DNA of 33,289 nt from Bacteroidia bacterium (lineage in GTDB: Bacteria; Bacteroidota; Bacteroidia; J057): positions 1 through 33,289 of the forward strand of contig JALEFZ010000014.1 in NCBI GenBank assembly GCA_022760475.1, written 5' to 3'. Below the pieces are notes generated by a model. That model had not been told where the DNA came from and made no database searches. It saw nothing but the letters and a program-made list of their open reading frames with translations. The position numbers and the translations under genes were made by a program. Positions 1 to 7,596 of the stretch are shown here, piece after piece (the first letter of the stretch is position 1; each line of letters opens with the position of its first letter).

Positions 1-1044
1 ATTCCTTCTATAAATCTTATCATCTGAATTAACTCCCCAAACATCACCATTATCTGCGACAGATATTTGTTTTAGTTTTCCTGAAATCTTTGTCCATAAG
101 TTGTCATCATTTTCATTGCCATTGTTATACGAAAAAACAGAAAAATTTAGTTTGTAAATTTCATTTTTACTGTTCACACCCCATACTTCATCGTCTTGAC
201 CAATTGAAATATATTTTAAATTCCCTTTTATTTTTACCCATCCGATACCGTCCTTCCTATAAAATATTTCATTCTTTTTGTTTACGCCCCAAATTGTGCC
301 TGAGTTTGAAGAACAAATTTGTTTTAATCCACCTTCTTTTCTATTCCATTGCATTGCATTTGTCCCGCTAAAGTAAATACTACCTGACTTGTTTATACCC
401 CATTGAGCATTTATCGAACTTGATATATATGATAAATTGCCAATTAATTGTGTCCAATCACTTCTATCCCCATATGCTAATTCTATAGATTCTATTTCCT
501 TATTACTCAAGACATTTGTCACCCCAATTGGCTGTGGTGAAACAATCGTTCGTCGAGTATTATCAATAGCAAAAAATGAATCACCATAATGCATAATCGC
601 ATCATAATCATATTCGCCAATATCCCGTCCATCGCTTATATGTTTATTGAAATTATGCTTGAATTCGGATTCAATATTATCAAATAGAATTGTTACAAAT
701 CTATCTCTATCAGAACGTGAATGTTCATGCCATAATCCAACAGCATGACCAATTTCATGTATTACAGTTCCAACATTCGTTCCGCTACATCTAATAAATT
801 GTCTTCCTCCTTGACGTCCAACCCGTGAATTACAAGTTCTACTTGAATTATTCGTAGTAAATTCGACAAAACTGACTTCTTTATTTCTTTCTCTAAATTC
901 TAAAATTGTAAAATTTCTCCAATGGTTAATTGCACTTAAGATATTATTTCTTCGTAGTGAGCCGATAGGATAATCATCTTCTGGTAGAACATAAGGAATG
1001 TATTGATTAGTCCACCTTTTATTTTGAGTGATAAAAATTGCCAT
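1..1044 (-). CDS. Astacin-type zinc metalloprotease with tectonin repeats (3' end cut by window edge)
   Basis: The frame is open from an ATG at 1044 to the left edge, giving 348 visible residues and no stop. It shows the astacin (M12A) zinc motif HEIGHAVGLWHEH (H96, E97, H100, H106), a Met-turn at IMHYG (M151, Y153), and two cysteines (C71, C86) placed for a disulfide. From about residue 197 there are four repeats of roughly 30 residues, each with a W..I.G.L..IS core followed by a WGVN-type motif, typical of tectonin/tachylectin beta-propeller blades. The protein is probably a secreted or released protease with a sugar- or surface-binding propeller. No signal peptide or propeptide is visible: the catalytic domain begins almost at once (WTNQYIPYVL near residue 11). 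The frame stays open upstream of the ATG into the neighbouring inverted repeat, so the start is only likely. Confidence in the protease family is high; the substrate is unknown. Confidence 0.88.
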   Translation of the reverse strand, partial: MAIFITQNKRWTNQYIPYVLPEDDYPIGSLRRNNILSAINHWRNFTILEFRERNKEVSFVEFTTNNSSRTCNSRVGRQGGRQFIRCSGTNVGTVIHEIGHAVGLWHEHSRSDRDRFVTILFDNIESEFKHNFNKHISDGRDIGEYDYDAIMHYGDSFFAIDNTRRTIVSPQPIGVTNVLSNKEIESIELAYGDRSDWTQLIGNLSYISSSINAQWGINKSGSIYFSGTNAMQWNRKEGGLKQICSSNSGTIWGVNKKNEIFYRKDGIGWVKIKGNLKYISIGQDDEVWGVNSKNEIYKLNFSVFSYNNGNENDDNLWTKISGKLKQISVADNGDVWGVNSDDKIYRRN

Positions 1045-1065
1045 GATGTTTATTTTTCTGATTGC

Positions 1066-1143
1066 CTCGAACGATAAGTGTAGCGTCCGTAAAGGGATAG
1101 CGTGTAGGCTTTGCCCGTTAGGGACTGCTAAACAGTGTTGTAG
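1066..1143 (-). repeat. attC-like imperfect inverted repeat A
   Basis: On the minus strand it begins CTACAAC and ends GTTCGAG. The arms pair around GTTTAGCAGTCCC and GGACGCTACAC with a few unpaired bases, and an inner stem GGGCAAAGC/GCTATCCC closes a loop. It lies just after the stop of the DUF4253-like gene (1151) and just before the astacin start, as expected for a cassette attC. The family assignment rests on shape and on similarity to the other three repeats here. Confidence 0.5.
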
Positions 1144-1150
1144 AAAGTTG

Positions 1151-1822
1151 TTAATGCCACTCAAATTCAATTATCCTTTTGGCTTCAAAGTACCTTTTTA
1201 GATCATTAACAGTTCCATGGTACCCCAATTGTTCAGGACAAAGTTTCGCAATGACCTGTGCTATTTCATCCAAATCGTTGCGTTCTTGTCCGAATTTAAA
1301 CCGTATCCATTCGTCATCTGCACCAATTAGTATCAATTTGCTTCTCTTATCCCACTCTTTAATTAAATCAATAAGTTTTTTTGTTGATATATATCTCTGG
1401 GGGACTTCATTGTAGGCCATAGTTCCAACTTTCTCTAGAGCTCCGAATTGATCAACAGCTTTTATAATGCCTATTTTCACAGGTTGACCAGGGAGAGGGT
1501 ATTCTATGTACATTGGAATAAGTTGCAATTTTCTCAATTTATCACGTGCCTCAGTTAAGAATCGTTCGGCTACAATATAATCAGCGAACAATACAGCTCC
1601 TGATTGAAGTTGGGCCTTATCAAATGGAATTAGAGTTGAATCAGTATAGCTCAATAGGAATTGAACAGTTGCTGAATCAATATTTAACTGGCTAATAAGA
1701 TCTACTTCAAGCGGCTCTAAAGCTCTAATTGTAACATTTTCGTTTCTTTGAGCTTCTTTCGTTTGATTATTCACGCAAGAACTAATCAAAAGTACTAATA
1801 GAAATATTCCCGTGTTTTTCAT
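1151..1822 (-). CDS. Lipoprotein with DUF4253-like C-terminal domain
   Basis: A 223-residue protein with an N-terminal signal ending in a lipobox (LISSC, lipidated Cys16), so probably anchored in a cell-envelope membrane. Residues about 145-223 follow the DUF4253 pattern: a conserved IST..LI..IKEWD stretch, LILIGADDEW, then a D.DE.A..I...CPE block, a G...V.DL segment and a hydrophobic, tryptophan-containing end. DUF4253 has no established function; members are often small stand-alone proteins in toxin/immunity-rich or cassette contexts. Repeat A follows the stop by a few bases and repeat B precedes the ATG by a few bases, so gene plus repeat A would make one integron-type cassette. The fold is called from pattern only. 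Confidence 0.6.
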   Translation of the reverse strand: MKNTGIFLLVLLISSCVNNQTKEAQRNENVTIRALEPLEVDLISQLNIDSATVQFLLSYTDSTLIPFDKAQLQSGAVLFADYIVAERFLTEARDKLRKLQLIPMYIEYPLPGQPVKIGIIKAVDQFGALEKVGTMAYNEVPQRYISTKKLIDLIKEWDKRSKLILIGADDEWIRFKFGQERNDLDEIAQVIAKLCPEQLGYHGTVNDLKRYFEAKRIIEFEWH

Positions 1823-1825
1823 TTT

Positions 1826-1890
1826 CTATAACGCAATGCAGCTACTCGGCCACTTGTTCGGTCTGGGTTGACGGATAGCTTATGTTGGGA
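1826..1890 (-). repeat. attC-like imperfect inverted repeat B
   Basis: The minus strand begins TCCCAAC and ends GTTATAG. The arms AACATAAGCTATCC and GAGTAGCTGCATTGCGTT pair through AGCTA/TAGCT with several extrahelical bases. The repeat sits immediately upstream of the DUF4253-like lipoprotein start and is the shortest of the four. Confidence 0.45.
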
Positions 1891-1974
1891 GAAGTTACTA
1901 TTTTTAGAGGAATACTGTTCACCTCAAACTGTCCTTTTTTTTTATTTCACGTCCAGACGGGCTATTGTCATTTC
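1891..1974. other. 84-bp spacer between two attC-like repeats, no ORF
   Basis: This short AT-rich stretch with a T tract lies between repeats B and C. No convincing ORF was seen on either strand. If the flanking repeats are real attC sites, it would be an ORF-less cassette or the decayed remnant of one. Confidence 0.35.
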
Positions 1975-2042
1975 GCCCAACGTTTCGTGTATGAAGCGTA
2001 GCCTGCCGATAGGCGGCTATGATTTCATATACAGTGTTGTGG
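1975..2042 (-). repeat. attC-like imperfect inverted repeat C
   Basis: The plus strand has GCCCAAC at 1975-1981 and GTTGTGG at 2036-2042. On the minus strand the terminal heptamer reads GTTGGGC, an exact fit to the attC core consensus GTTRRRY. Long arms pair through GTATGAA...TAGCC with unpaired bases between, and a GGCAGG/GCCGCC-type inner stem closes around TATC. It lies 43 bp after the stop of the TPR gene. This and repeat D are the clearest of the set. Confidence 0.6.
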
Positions 2043-2084
2043 TTAGTTTTTCTTTAATTCGTTCATACGTTTTATCGCTTCTGG

Positions 2085-3368
2085 CTATCCTTTTTCAACA
2101 GCTTTCTTCAAGTATTCTAAGCCTTTTTCAGTTTCACCCTGGTTAATAAGGAAATTTGCGTAATGTAGTTCCAAAAGGTCGACTGGGACAGTTTTGGACT
2201 CAAAAGCCAATTTAAAATTTGATTCAGCTTGTTCTAATTCATTTTTGGCTAGATGATACAAGGCTAAGTTTCTATATGTATAGGCATTGTCATTGTTTTC
2301 CGTTTTCAAAGCCTTTTCAAGTTGCTTTCTTCCTTCTTCTAGATTGCCTGTTTGAATTAAGGAATACCCTAAGTTATCGTATGCGAAACCATAATTTGAA
2401 TCTATTTGAAGTGCTTTACGAAAATTTTGAATGCTCTTTTCAAAGTCGCCATTTCTTAGCTGATAATACCCAATATTGTTGTAGACATCTGCTTTTAGCA
2501 TTTCGTCTTCAGTTAAAAACAATATTTTTTGAAGTGTCGCAATGCCTAAATCGAAATCACCATTTTGGTATTCCTTATCCGCTTGATTGAATAAGTCATT
2601 AGCGTCCAATTCAGCTTTACTGAAAACTGTCGAAGGCGAATCATTCAGAAAAGCAATAGCACCTTCAAATTGTATTCTAAGTTCTTGAGGTAGTTCATTT
2701 TTCCATTCTGGATCATCTTGTTCTATTAGCTTTGAATATGTTCCTAATCCGAAAGCCATTACTTCATTTGGCATTTCAGAAACGTAGTTCCATTTGGTTT
2801 CCCAAAATCCATCATCAATTCTTCCTCTATCTGTTAAGTTTTGAGAAAGTGGAATTCCAAAGCCGAAATAGATTCCTGCAATAAATATGAACAGGGAAGT
2901 ATCATCTCCTGTGTCGTATTGCAATTTGTTTTCAGTTAGTCGAATTTTAATGAATTCATAAATGAGGCTGAATATTAGTCGGTTTGGTCGTTTAGAAATG
3001 CTTTTGGCAATGTAAATTTTGTAATTATTATCCGTTATTTCTGTTTCAGTTTCAAATGGTTTGCCTTGCATTTCAAATGGCATCCCATAAATATCTCGTA
3101 AATCTTCGTGTAGCTCAAACGTAATTTTACTAGAATCTAAGCCTAGTAAGTTGCAAAGGTCTTCAATCAGATTTTGGACAACAAATTCACTAGTCGAAAA
3201 AGTCTTTGGAAAGAATTTATCTGTAATTAGAATTTGCTCACCTCGTCTACTAGGATAACCAAAAACCTTTATTAGCCATTTGAAATTATCCTCAACCCAA
3301 TCTCTATCTGGTTCCGTTATTCGAAACTTTGGCTCTTTTGTTCTCTTATTGAATCCGAATAGTTTCAT
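2085..3368 (-). CDS. TPR protein with degenerate zincin-like N-terminal domain
   Basis: A 427-residue protein with no signal peptide, so probably cytoplasmic. Residues about 260-425 hold at least four tetratricopeptide repeats (for example ADVYNNIGYYQLRNGDFEKS, then AYDNLGYSLIQTGNLEEG), which mediate protein contacts. The N-terminal 200 residues resemble the Bacteroidota peptidase-like domain in which an HELAH-type helix is followed by an F.GFGI...N segment. Here that helix reads SLIYEFIKIRL, so the zinc-binding HExxH has been lost, while the later IYFGFGIPLSQN is kept. I infer an inactive peptidase fold used as a scaffold. Attc-like repeats C (downstream) and D (13 bp upstream of the ATG) bracket the gene tightly, as in a cassette. 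Function is unknown; the TPR call is firm and the zincin ancestry tentative. Confidence 0.75.
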   Translation of the reverse strand: MKLFGFNKRTKEPKFRITEPDRDWVEDNFKWLIKVFGYPSRRGEQILITDKFFPKTFSTSEFVVQNLIEDLCNLLGLDSSKITFELHEDLRDIYGMPFEMQGKPFETETEITDNNYKIYIAKSISKRPNRLIFSLIYEFIKIRLTENKLQYDTGDDTSLFIFIAGIYFGFGIPLSQNLTDRGRIDDGFWETKWNYVSEMPNEVMAFGLGTYSKLIEQDDPEWKNELPQELRIQFEGAIAFLNDSPSTVFSKAELDANDLFNQADKEYQNGDFDLGIATLQKILFLTEDEMLKADVYNNIGYYQLRNGDFEKSIQNFRKALQIDSNYGFAYDNLGYSLIQTGNLEEGRKQLEKALKTENNDNAYTYRNLALYHLAKNELEQAESNFKLAFESKTVPVDLLELHYANFLINQGETEKGLEYLKKAVEKG

Positions 3369-3381
3369 TTTATCTAATTAA

Positions 3382-3449
3382 CCACAACGTTATTTTTCTA
3401 AATGACGTGTCGACGAAAGGAGACATGTACATTTAGAAAAATGTTGTGT
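3382..3449 (-). repeat. attC-like imperfect inverted repeat D
   Basis: The plus strand runs from CCACAAC (3382) to GTTGTGT (3449). The arms share TTTTTCTAAATG and then ACGTGTC versus TACATGTC when one is reverse-complemented, giving a long stem with a single-base bulge. It lies 13 bp upstream of the TPR gene start and is the last repeat of this type seen before the chromosomal-type genes, so it may mark the edge of the array. Confidence 0.55.
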
Positions 3450-3546
3450 GCAGTCACATATTAAGCCCTTCTGCTTATTTTTATTTTTGTGTAAAAGCTA
3501 AAAATATGTCATTTGCCAGAATGGAAATGAGGTGTTTTTGAGCTGG

Positions 3547-3608
3547 TTTTTGTAGCTTTTTGCTAAGCGTTTAAAACAAGCTTTAACACTAGCCAAAAGC
3601 TACAAAAA
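3547..3608. repeat. Long inverted repeat in non-coding DNA
   Basis: A 14-nt perfect arm TTTTTGTAGCTTTT (3547-3560) is repeated in inverse at 3595-3608. Pairing continues inward with mismatches (TGCTAAGCGTTTAAA against TTTAACACTAGCC), giving a hairpin about 62 nt long. It lacks the terminal AAC/GTT heptamers of the attC-like repeats, so it is probably a different element. Its T-rich ends could let it act as a bidirectional terminator between the cassette stretch and the amidase region. Confidence 0.5.
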
Positions 3609-3663
3609 TTGCATCGAAAATAAAGCTAGATCGGGGTTTTTTGTGATTGCATCACAACTATAG

Positions 3664-3687
3664 TATATACGCAATATTGCGTATATA
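3664..3687. repeat. 24-nt perfect palindrome
   Basis: The half-site TATATACGCAAT is followed at once by its exact reverse complement. It could be a dimeric repressor operator or a recombination or repeat remnant. No promoter or adjacent gene start makes its role clear. Confidence 0.55.
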
Positions 3688-4081
3688 TTCCCTATAAATG
3701 TAGCCAAATTTCATCCAAAGAATTCTACCATCCATCCTACTACTACCTCAAGTTGCAAGAACTTGCCTCTCCCCAATGGCAATTCAAACCGGGTCCATAT
3801 CCAGTAGGCTTCAAAAGCGAAATTCGTCATACTTCCCTTATACGAAATTCATTTCATGTATGATGAATGGACTTCCTGCTGAAACTACTACTTCCCTGCT
3901 TTGTATAGCCTTTAGCCTTCCATGGCTTAATTGTTACAGATTGCGCATACACCACCAGTTTCGTATATATAATATATCTTAAGCAGAAGATCATACTTCC
4001 CCCTTAGCTCCTTCCCAACAACTTTTAAAATTCACATACCCAGCAATGGCATATAGCGTCCTATGGCAGCTAGCGTCGTCC
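3688..4081. other. Non-coding stretch, possible decayed gene fragment
   Basis: No gene of convincing length was found. A short plus-strand frame ending in TGA at 3861-3863 encodes FKPGPYPVGFKSEIRH, which recalls the P.GPY.VGF segment near the N-terminus of some alpha/beta hydrolases and may be a remnant. No start or downstream continuation was found. Confidence 0.3.
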
Positions 4082-5728
4082 TCAGCGTCCCTCAAAACCC
4101 CCAGGATGTACGTCATCATGCCCACTGGCCGCCTGAAAGGCTTTCGCCACCGACAGAATCTTCGCCTCATCAAATAAATTCCCAAGGAAACAAATGCTGG
4201 TAGGGCTACCATTCTCCATGAAACCATTCGGTACGACCACCACCGGATGCCCCGTCAGGTTCGTTGTCGTCAACTGATTTCCCGCAAAACTCGGAACGAT
4301 CAATACATCTACCTCCTGCATCAAGCTATGTATCTCCTGAACCAGTTGCTGACGCAAGCGCATGGCCTGAATGTATTCTACCGCAGGGATGAAGCGGGAA
4401 CCGCGGAAAATGTTCGGCCAGGCATTGGCGGTCTGGCGTACAAGCATCGAGTCTCTGCCCGAACGGGTCAATTCATCAAATGCCGCAGCGGCTTCGGCAG
4501 TCAGAATCAGGCGCATCGCGCCAATGGGCAGTTCAGTTTTCCATTCGAAAGGAATCAATTCTACTCCCATTTCCTTGAAAACTTCCAGGGATGCCGAATC
4601 TCGTTTGTAGTTGAAGTAGTCTTTCTCAAAAAGGTTGGAGGCATAAGCGATTTTTAATCCTTTTATTTTGCTTTGTGGATCGTAGTTGAAGGCGAAGTCA
4701 GAGGTGCTGGGGTCCTTGGGGTCTTTTCCCCTGATCACATCAAATACCATCGCGCAGTCTTCTGCATACCTGCAAATGGGACCGATTTTATCCATCGTCC
4801 AGCTCAAAGCCATAGCCCCGTACTTGCTCACTCGGCCAAAGGTCGGACGTAAACCGCTCGCTCCACAGCGAGTTGAAGGCGATACAATCGAACCCAGGGT
4901 CTCCGTCCCAATAGAAAAGCCTACCAGACCCGCTACCGTCGCAGAAGCCGAACCCGCAGAGGAACCGCTTGAGCCCTGATCCAGCTTCCAGGGATTTTTG
5001 GTCGTGCCTCCATACCAAACGTCTCCCATTGCCAAGGCTCCAAGGGTAAGTTTGACCACCAATACTGCACCGGCATCATCGAGTTTTTGTACTACTGTGG
5101 CCATTTCGTCTCTTTCCTGCTCCTTATAGGGCGCCGCGCCCCAGGTGGTCTTTGTACCCGGTACAGACAACAAATCCTTGATCCCATAAGGAACGCCATG
5201 CAAAGGTCCACGCCAATTTCCAGCCTGAATTTCTTCATCTGCCTTTTTTGCATGTTCCAGGGCATAGTCCTCCATCAATGTGATCAGACATTGCAGGGAG
5301 TCGCCGTATTTTTTCAAGCGACCTATATAAAGTTGGGTGAGTTCTGTAGAGGTGATTTTTCTATTCTTCAAAAGGTAGGCCATCTGCCCAACCGAATAAA
5401 AGGCAATTTCTTCCCGATCCTTGGGCAGTTTGGTTTTGGGCAGTTTCCAGTTGATCTCCTTTTGCTCTTTCTCAAAACTGGCTCCGATGGGAAGGGGATT
5501 AAAAATGAAGGCCGGCCTTAACGCATTGTCCAGGGACTCCTTACGAATGGCCTCATAATCTTCCTGAAGCCCTTCAAGGCTTTTGAGCATCATTTCCAGT
5601 TCGGTTTCGCTGAAATCAAGTCCCATCAGTTCCTGCGCAGCCTTGACTTTTTCGACCGTTACCTGTGCAAAGGAAGGAGTTATTGATATGATTAGCAGGA
5701 ATAAAGAAACAAGGGTAGATCTTTTCAT
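4082..5728 (-). CDS. Exported amidase of the amidase-signature family
   Basis: A 548-residue protein with a cleavable signal peptide (ending about SFAQ, residue 22), so periplasmic or outer-envelope. The amidase-signature Ser-cisSer-Lys machinery is visible: Lys184 in YGIKDLL, the glycine/serine-rich QGSSGSSAGSAS loop at 251-262 carrying the cis-Ser, and the nucleophile region GTETLGSI with Ser280 followed by CGASGLRPT. The family hydrolyses carboxamides; exported Bacteroidota members are usually annotated only as amidase, and the leader argues against a GatA role in Gln-tRNA synthesis. It is divergent from the acyltransferase gene at 5835, with a short AT-rich gap between the starts. The substrate cannot be told from the sequence. 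Confidence 0.9.
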   Translation of the reverse strand: MKRSTLVSLFLLIISITPSFAQVTVEKVKAAQELMGLDFSETELEMMLKSLEGLQEDYEAIRKESLDNALRPAFIFNPLPIGASFEKEQKEINWKLPKTKLPKDREEIAFYSVGQMAYLLKNRKITSTELTQLYIGRLKKYGDSLQCLITLMEDYALEHAKKADEEIQAGNWRGPLHGVPYGIKDLLSVPGTKTTWGAAPYKEQERDEMATVVQKLDDAGAVLVVKLTLGALAMGDVWYGGTTKNPWKLDQGSSGSSAGSASATVAGLVGFSIGTETLGSIVSPSTRCGASGLRPTFGRVSKYGAMALSWTMDKIGPICRYAEDCAMVFDVIRGKDPKDPSTSDFAFNYDPQSKIKGLKIAYASNLFEKDYFNYKRDSASLEVFKEMGVELIPFEWKTELPIGAMRLILTAEAAAAFDELTRSGRDSMLVRQTANAWPNIFRGSRFIPAVEYIQAMRLRQQLVQEIHSLMQEVDVLIVPSFAGNQLTTTNLTGHPVVVVPNGFMENGSPTSICFLGNLFDEAKILSVAKAFQAASGHDDVHPGGFEGR

Positions 5729-5834
5729 TTTGCTTTGGAGTTGGAAAAATTAATAGAATAAGTTATAAAATAATTAGAGAAAAGGTCGTTTCTTATAAAG
5801 CCCCCTCGAATGATTATTTCGAACACACCAGTCT

Positions 5835-7019
5835 ATGGAAGCGACCCTCTCCCAACAATCTCTTGCATCTAGTAACAGCTCACGGCTTGGATGGTTAGAT
5901 GCTCATCGTGGTTTTATCATGATCGTCATGGCGATAGATCATGCTGCTGGTTTGATCCTGCGTCAGCATGCGGCTGAGTATTGGGGGGTAGAAATGCATG
6001 TCTACGACGATCCACTGGCCTTCTTTACCCGTTTTATCACACATATATGTGCACCTGGCTTTTTCCTGTTTATGGGCATGGGTATTTTTCTACTGGAAAA
6101 TTCTCGTAGGAAATCAGGATGGTCAGAGGGCAAAATCACCAAACACCTTACCTTAAGGGGAGGGCTGCTGTTGTTGGTCAATCAACTCATCGAAAATCCT
6201 GCCTGGATACTGGGCCTGGTAGTATTTCCTTCGCCTGATCTCCCGCAGGGAGACCCCTTACCTGGCGTTATGGGACCTCCAATTTTTGTGTTTGGTGTCA
6301 TTACCTCCCTCGGGCTATCCATGATTGTCATGGCATTCCTGCGCAGATTGCCCTGGTGGGCCATTTTGTCTCTGGGTATTGGCTTTATGTTTTTATCCCA
6401 ATGGATAATCCCAGGGCCTGAAGCCATTGGAATAGGCTATCCGCTTTATACCAGGTTGATCCTTATTCCAGGCATGACTCCTCCAACCATGGTGATGTAC
6501 CCCCTTCTTCCATGGTTAGGGATAGCCATGGTGGGCTATGCCTTCGGCCTTTGGCTCAAAAATGATGAAGCGCAGGCTAAAATGAGTTCTTTGTGGATTG
6601 GCCTGGCCCTGATCGGCCTGTTCTTCCTGATTCGCCTAACTGAAGGTTTTGGGAATACCCATCCCTACGAAGGAGGGGATTGGATGGCATTTATGAATGT
6701 CACAAAGTACCCACCAAGTCTGGCCTATATCAGTTGGACCCTGGGGCTTAATTTTCTTTTGCTTTTTGTCTTTTCCAACCTCAATGATAAAATCGGCCCC
6801 TCATCTCCCTTGACCATCTTCGGGCAGACTGCTCTGTTTTTCTACGTCCTTCACCTTTACATTTACTCTCTGATGGGAGCGGCATTTCCCATGGGATCAA
6901 GCTTCGGGATGATGTACCTGCTTTGGTTGGTTGGACTCGTAATATTGTATCCCGTCTGTCGTTGGTATGGAAGGTTTAAGCGCGGAACAAAGCCTGAGTC
7001 ATTTTGGCGACTGTTTTGA
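5835..7019 (+). CDS. HGSNAT/DUF1624-like integral membrane acyltransferase
   Basis: A 394-residue multi-pass protein with roughly ten hydrophobic segments. The N-terminal signature RLGWLDAHRGFIMIVMAIDH (residues 17-36) matches the heparan-alpha-glucosaminide N-acetyltransferase/DUF1624 family, whose members move acyl groups across membranes onto sugars or other acceptors. Asp22, Arg25, Asp35 and His36 in this motif are the conserved family positions. The C-terminus ends in a short basic tail. It is transcribed away from the amidase, and no sugar-processing genes lie nearby, so the acceptor is unknown. Confidence 0.8.
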   Translation: MEATLSQQSLASSNSSRLGWLDAHRGFIMIVMAIDHAAGLILRQHAAEYWGVEMHVYDDPLAFFTRFITHICAPGFFLFMGMGIFLLENSRRKSGWSEGKITKHLTLRGGLLLLVNQLIENPAWILGLVVFPSPDLPQGDPLPGVMGPPIFVFGVITSLGLSMIVMAFLRRLPWWAILSLGIGFMFLSQWIIPGPEAIGIGYPLYTRLILIPGMTPPTMVMYPLLPWLGIAMVGYAFGLWLKNDEAQAKMSSLWIGLALIGLFFLIRLTEGFGNTHPYEGGDWMAFMNVTKYPPSLAYISWTLGLNFLLLFVFSNLNDKIGPSSPLTIFGQTALFFYVLHLYIYSLMGAAFPMGSSFGMMYLLWLVGLVILYPVCRWYGRFKRGTKPESFWRLF

Positions 7020-7164
7020 TCCAATTTTGATCATTTGTGAATGAAGTTTGATTTTGAGCAAACAAAGCTGATCGCTTTTCGTCTCTAAAAATCCATTCTA
7101 TACAAGTGTTGTGACCTTTATGTTCTTTATTGTCAAAAACACAAAACTATCCTAATTACACACA

Positions 7165-7467
7165 ATGAAAGGCTTTCTGAATATAATCGGACTGGGCTTG
7201 TTTTTTGTAAGCTTTCTTTTGATTGGTTCGATTTGGCTTTTTCCACAACTAAGAAAAAATAGCGCCAACCTCGTAGTTGAGAAGCTATATGAATACCAGG
7301 AAGATCATGGACAATTTCCCAAATACCTGGAGGAAATAGACATCACAAGTGATGATTATATCTACACAGCCAAGGGAGACAGCATGAAGGACTTTGTGCT
7401 CTCCTACCTGGATGGATACACTGTAGTAGGTTATTCCAGCTCTGACAGAAGTTGGTGGCAAGACTAG
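7165..7467 (+). CDS. Small membrane-anchored protein of unknown function
   Basis: A 100-residue protein with one hydrophobic N-terminal segment (about residues 5-28) and a short soluble tail. The stretch YEYQEDHGQFPKYLEEI resembles the post-helix region of type II pseudopilin-like proteins (a helix followed by G.FP..L.E), but there is no clear prepilin peptidase site, so the resemblance may be architectural only. The end SSDRSWWQD recalls the W-rich ends of such proteins. It is followed by a strong terminator and appears monocistronic. Confidence 0.65.
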   Translation: MKGFLNIIGLGLFFVSFLLIGSIWLFPQLRKNSANLVVEKLYEYQEDHGQFPKYLEEIDITSDDYIYTAKGDSMKDFVLSYLDGYTVVGYSSSDRSWWQD

Positions 7468-7498
7468 CTTTAACAATTATCATGCTCTTATATAAATG

Positions 7499-7524
7499 AA
7501 ATCCCCGCAAGGGGATTTTTTTTT
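7499..7524 (+). terminator. Intrinsic terminator
   Basis: The stem ATCCCC/GGGGAT has a GCAA tetraloop and runs into nine Ts. It lies about 30 bp after the small membrane protein stop. Confidence 0.9.
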
Positions 7525-7596
7525 GGACGAATAATCAGCTTATAAAAGCTTTTAAATAATAATAAATAGTATTAAATATGTATAAACAGTAACAAA

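Noticed and set aside
3776..3982. 68-codon plus-strand ORF in the gap before the amidase
   Set aside because: No recognisable composition or motif, overlaps the region with a better (still weak) remnant in another frame, and lacks a ribosome site.
4247..5521. Several plus-strand ORFs of 79-144 codons
   Set aside because: They lie wholly inside the clear amidase gene on the other strand and show no protein-like motifs.
7165..7467. Calling the 100-residue protein a pseudopilin
   Set aside because: The G.FP..L.E pattern is similar, but there is no prepilin peptidase site and no secretion genes nearby.
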